NCBI GenBank assembly: GCA_018266455.1
Contig: JAFEAJ010000053.1
Location: forward strand, 1-54,841
DNA: 54,841 nucleotides
Direction of reading: 5' to 3'
From: Bacteroidota bacterium
GTDB lineage: Bacteria; Bacteroidota; Bacteroidia; Chitinophagales; Chitinophagaceae
The notes below the pieces were generated by a model, which was not told the origin of the DNA, made no database searches, and was given only the letters and a program-made list of their open reading frames with translations. How positions within the stretch are numbered: the first letter of the stretch is position 1; each line of letters opens with the position of its first letter. This document shows, in pieces, positions 52,949-54,841 of this stretch. The position numbers were made by a program, and so were the translations under genes.

Positions 52949-54622
52949 TTATTTCATCAGCCCTGGCCCGAACACTGCTCTGCCCGGCTTTGCTCCTGTA
53001 TGCTCGCCATCCTTCAATACCTGTGAGCCGTTCACAAAAACATCGATCATCCCGGTTGATAGCTGGTGGGGCTTTTCATAAGTTGCCAGGTCATTTACTT
53101 TCGAGGGATCGAAAATAATAACATCAGCATAGTTGCCCGTTTTTAAAGCGCCTCGCTTTTTGATGTGCAGTTGCGATGCGGCAAGGCTTGTCATTTTCCT
53201 TATGGCCTCTTCAAGCGGCATTAATTTTTCATTGCGCACATAATGGCCGATCATTCTTGCAAAATTGCCATAAGCCCTTGGGTGCGTGCTGCTTTTCAGG
53301 AACACGCCCTCGGGGGCCATGCTCGGCGCATCTGACCCTAATGACACATAGGGGAGCTGCAGTTGTTTTTTCACATTGTCTTCGCTCATTAAAAAATAAA
53401 TCACTTCAATGCGCGAATGGTCCTGCACAATCAGGTCAAGAATGGTTTCTTCTGGTGTTTTGCCCCGCATTTTGGCAATCTCGCTCAGGCGCTTCCCGGT
53501 CAGGTATTTCAATGAATCCTGTTTGAACCCGGTGCAAATGATGTTCTCAGGCCCGGCGCCGAGATACAAATTCTCCCAGTCATTGGAGGGCTCGCCCATT
53601 TCTTTCAATAGCTTTTTTCTCGTTACCGGGTCTTTTAGCCTTCCCACCCATTTGTCAAGCCCGCCTTCCTGTACCCAGGTTGGCATTGCGGCATCAAAGC
53701 CCGTTGCCCCGGCAGTGTAGGTGTACATACAAGCAGAAATATCGAGCCCTGCTTTTCTTGCACTGTCAATTTTTTTGATGAGCATGCCCATTTTAGGCCA
53801 GTTCGGTTTCCCCGCAGCTTTCAGGTGCCAGATGATCGCAGGTATATTCGCTTCTTTCGAAATCTTTATCAGCTCATCTGCCGCCTGCAGCAGTTGGTTG
53901 CCTTCGCTTCGGACATGTGAAATATAAACGCCCCCGTAGCCTCTTGCCACCTTGCACAATTCGATCAGCTCGTCGGTTTTAGCGTAAGTGCCGGGAGCAT
54001 AAATCAGCGCGGAGCCAATTCCAAGCGCTCCATCCTGCATGCCTTTCTTCACCAGTAACCTCATTTTATTCAGTTCAGCAGAATCGGGAGCGCGGTTATT
54101 GAACATCAACAAATTTTCGCGAATGGTCGCTGCCCCGAGAAAAGAAGCAACGTTGGTGGATATCCCTTTTTTTTGAAGGTATTCAAGATATTCCCGCAGC
54201 GTAGTCCACTCAATTTTATATTTTATATCGCCCTGCTGTTTTTGAGCGACCGCCTTTAAGGTGTCGTTAAGCGGGCCCATTGATTCGCCTTCCCCAAAAA
54301 CTTCGAGGGTTACCCCTTGCTTAATGGCTGCCAGCGAGCGGCCATCCTGTATCAGCGACTCCATTGACTGGCTTTGCATATCAATAAGGCCGGGAGCCAC
54401 AGCCATTCCCTTTGCATCAACATCATTGGTGGCTTTCGCCCCTGAAAGATCGCCTATGAACGCAATGGTATCCGCATTTATGCCAACATCTTCTTTAACA
54501 GGCGCAGCACCCGAGCCATCATAAATGAGCCCGTTGCGGATAATGGCATCATAATGTTTTTGCTCCTTGCAGGAAAATAAAAAAAGAAAGCAGGCGGCAA
54601 TAAGCAGTTGAAATTTCGGCAT
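52949..54622 (-). CDS. Secreted D-aminoacylase-family amidohydrolase, divergent metal site
   Basis: A 557-residue lipoprotein: the N-terminal LIAACFLFLFSCKEQ carries the lipobox. It resembles N-acyl-D-amino-acid deacylases, with DAIIRNGLIYDGSGAAPVKE, GVTLEVFGEGESMGPLN, YISHVRSEGNQLL, IPAIIWHLKAAGKPNW and YVSLGSDAPSMAPEG. The HxH after the first strand is replaced: VAPGLIDMQSQSMES has QSQ. The Cys of the classical enzyme is also replaced, by Glu or nearby acidic residues (GEGES), while two later His and the Asp remain. A one-metal mechanism is thus likely. The substrate is unknown; acyl-D-amino acids or peptides in the periplasm fit. Confidence 0.85.
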   Translation of the reverse strand: MPKFQLLIAACFLFLFSCKEQKHYDAIIRNGLIYDGSGAAPVKEDVGINADTIAFIGDLSGAKATNDVDAKGMAVAPGLIDMQSQSMESLIQDGRSLAAIKQGVTLEVFGEGESMGPLNDTLKAVAQKQQGDIKYKIEWTTLREYLEYLQKKGISTNVASFLGAATIRENLLMFNNRAPDSAELNKMRLLVKKGMQDGALGIGSALIYAPGTYAKTDELIELCKVARGYGGVYISHVRSEGNQLLQAADELIKISKEANIPAIIWHLKAAGKPNWPKMGMLIKKIDSARKAGLDISACMYTYTAGATGFDAAMPTWVQEGGLDKWVGRLKDPVTRKKLLKEMGEPSNDWENLYLGAGPENIICTGFKQDSLKYLTGKRLSEIAKMRGKTPEETILDLIVQDHSRIEVIYFLMSEDNVKKQLQLPYVSLGSDAPSMAPEGVFLKSSTHPRAYGNFARMIGHYVRNEKLMPLEEAIRKMTSLAASQLHIKKRGALKTGNYADVIIFDPSKVNDLATYEKPHQLSTGMIDVFVNGSQVLKDGEHTGAKPGRAVFGPGLMK

Positions 54623-54841
54623 AAAAATGATTGAACCCGAATGTAGTGAAAAAAGCGGAAGAAGCCTGAATGAAGCGCAGCGCAGGAGGCCGCATCATGG
54701 CTTTAAAATTTCTTCGTCGCGGCGGGGCCTGGCGAAGCTTTGCTCCAAGCTCTTGGTGGTTTGCTGTAAAGAATCATAGAAACCTTGCTATGAAAGGAGA
54801 ATTATCAAAAAACATGCCCCAGCCCTGCGTCTCATTGCTTG

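Noticed and set aside
54623..54841. Possible start of a plus-strand gene at 54790
   Set aside because: Only 17 codons are visible, without a family signature or promoter, so no call is made.

Overview
The window looks like the chromosome of a member of the Bacteroidota, most likely the Chitinophagaceae or a close relative. Supporting signs are a type IX secretion plug protein, a fused SecDF, a bifunctional HisB, promoter elements of the TAnnTTTG type in front of many genes, and moderate GC. No phage, plasmid, transposase, CRISPR array, rRNA or tRNA was seen. The best-supported RNA gene is the signal recognition particle RNA.

Left part (1-11 kb, almost all minus strand): amino acid biosynthesis. 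The trp genes (trpE, then the first codons of trpG) run off the left edge, with a frameshifted four-helix-bundle gene wedged between them. The his genes hisG-hisD-hisC-hisB follow the same strand, interrupted between hisC and hisB by a PQQ-type sugar dehydrogenase and a cytochrome c. Both clusters are preceded by a short leader peptide rich in the regulating amino acid (three Trp codons in a row; HIHHHH), an alternative pairing element and a U-tailed terminator. These are textbook ribosome-mediated attenuators, too small to be found by ordinary ORF calling. The two share an 11-base element and have promoters placed so that the leader peptides are nearly leaderless.

Middle part (11-23 kb): housekeeping and envelope functions: a GH16 glucanase, a transaldolase-like aldolase, SRP RNA, an acyltransferase, a LolC/E-like permease, the T9SS plug protein, FolC, SecDF, and two small secreted proteins, one of them a 50-residue histidine-rich peptide. 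From 23.6 to 35 kb there is a two-component system followed by a heavy-metal RND efflux set (outer membrane factor, adaptor, and two tandem 1060-residue pumps that have diverged at a probable proton-relay position).

Right part (35-54.8 kb): metabolism and stress: a B12-type mutase large subunit without cobalamin domain, an FKBP lipoprotein, GlnRS, YggS, acyl-CoA dehydrogenase, an arginine deiminase-family protein next to the citrulline hydrolase CtlX (a likely Arg to ornithine route), MurB, a deaminase, and an ECF sigma factor in an apparent operon with folE and a flavin reductase. The sigma gene and the neighbouring secreted histidine-bearing protein share an ECF-like promoter, which suggests autoregulation. 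The window ends with an FbaB-type aldolase, a HAD protein and a secreted D-aminoacylase-family protein that has lost the HxH metal motif.
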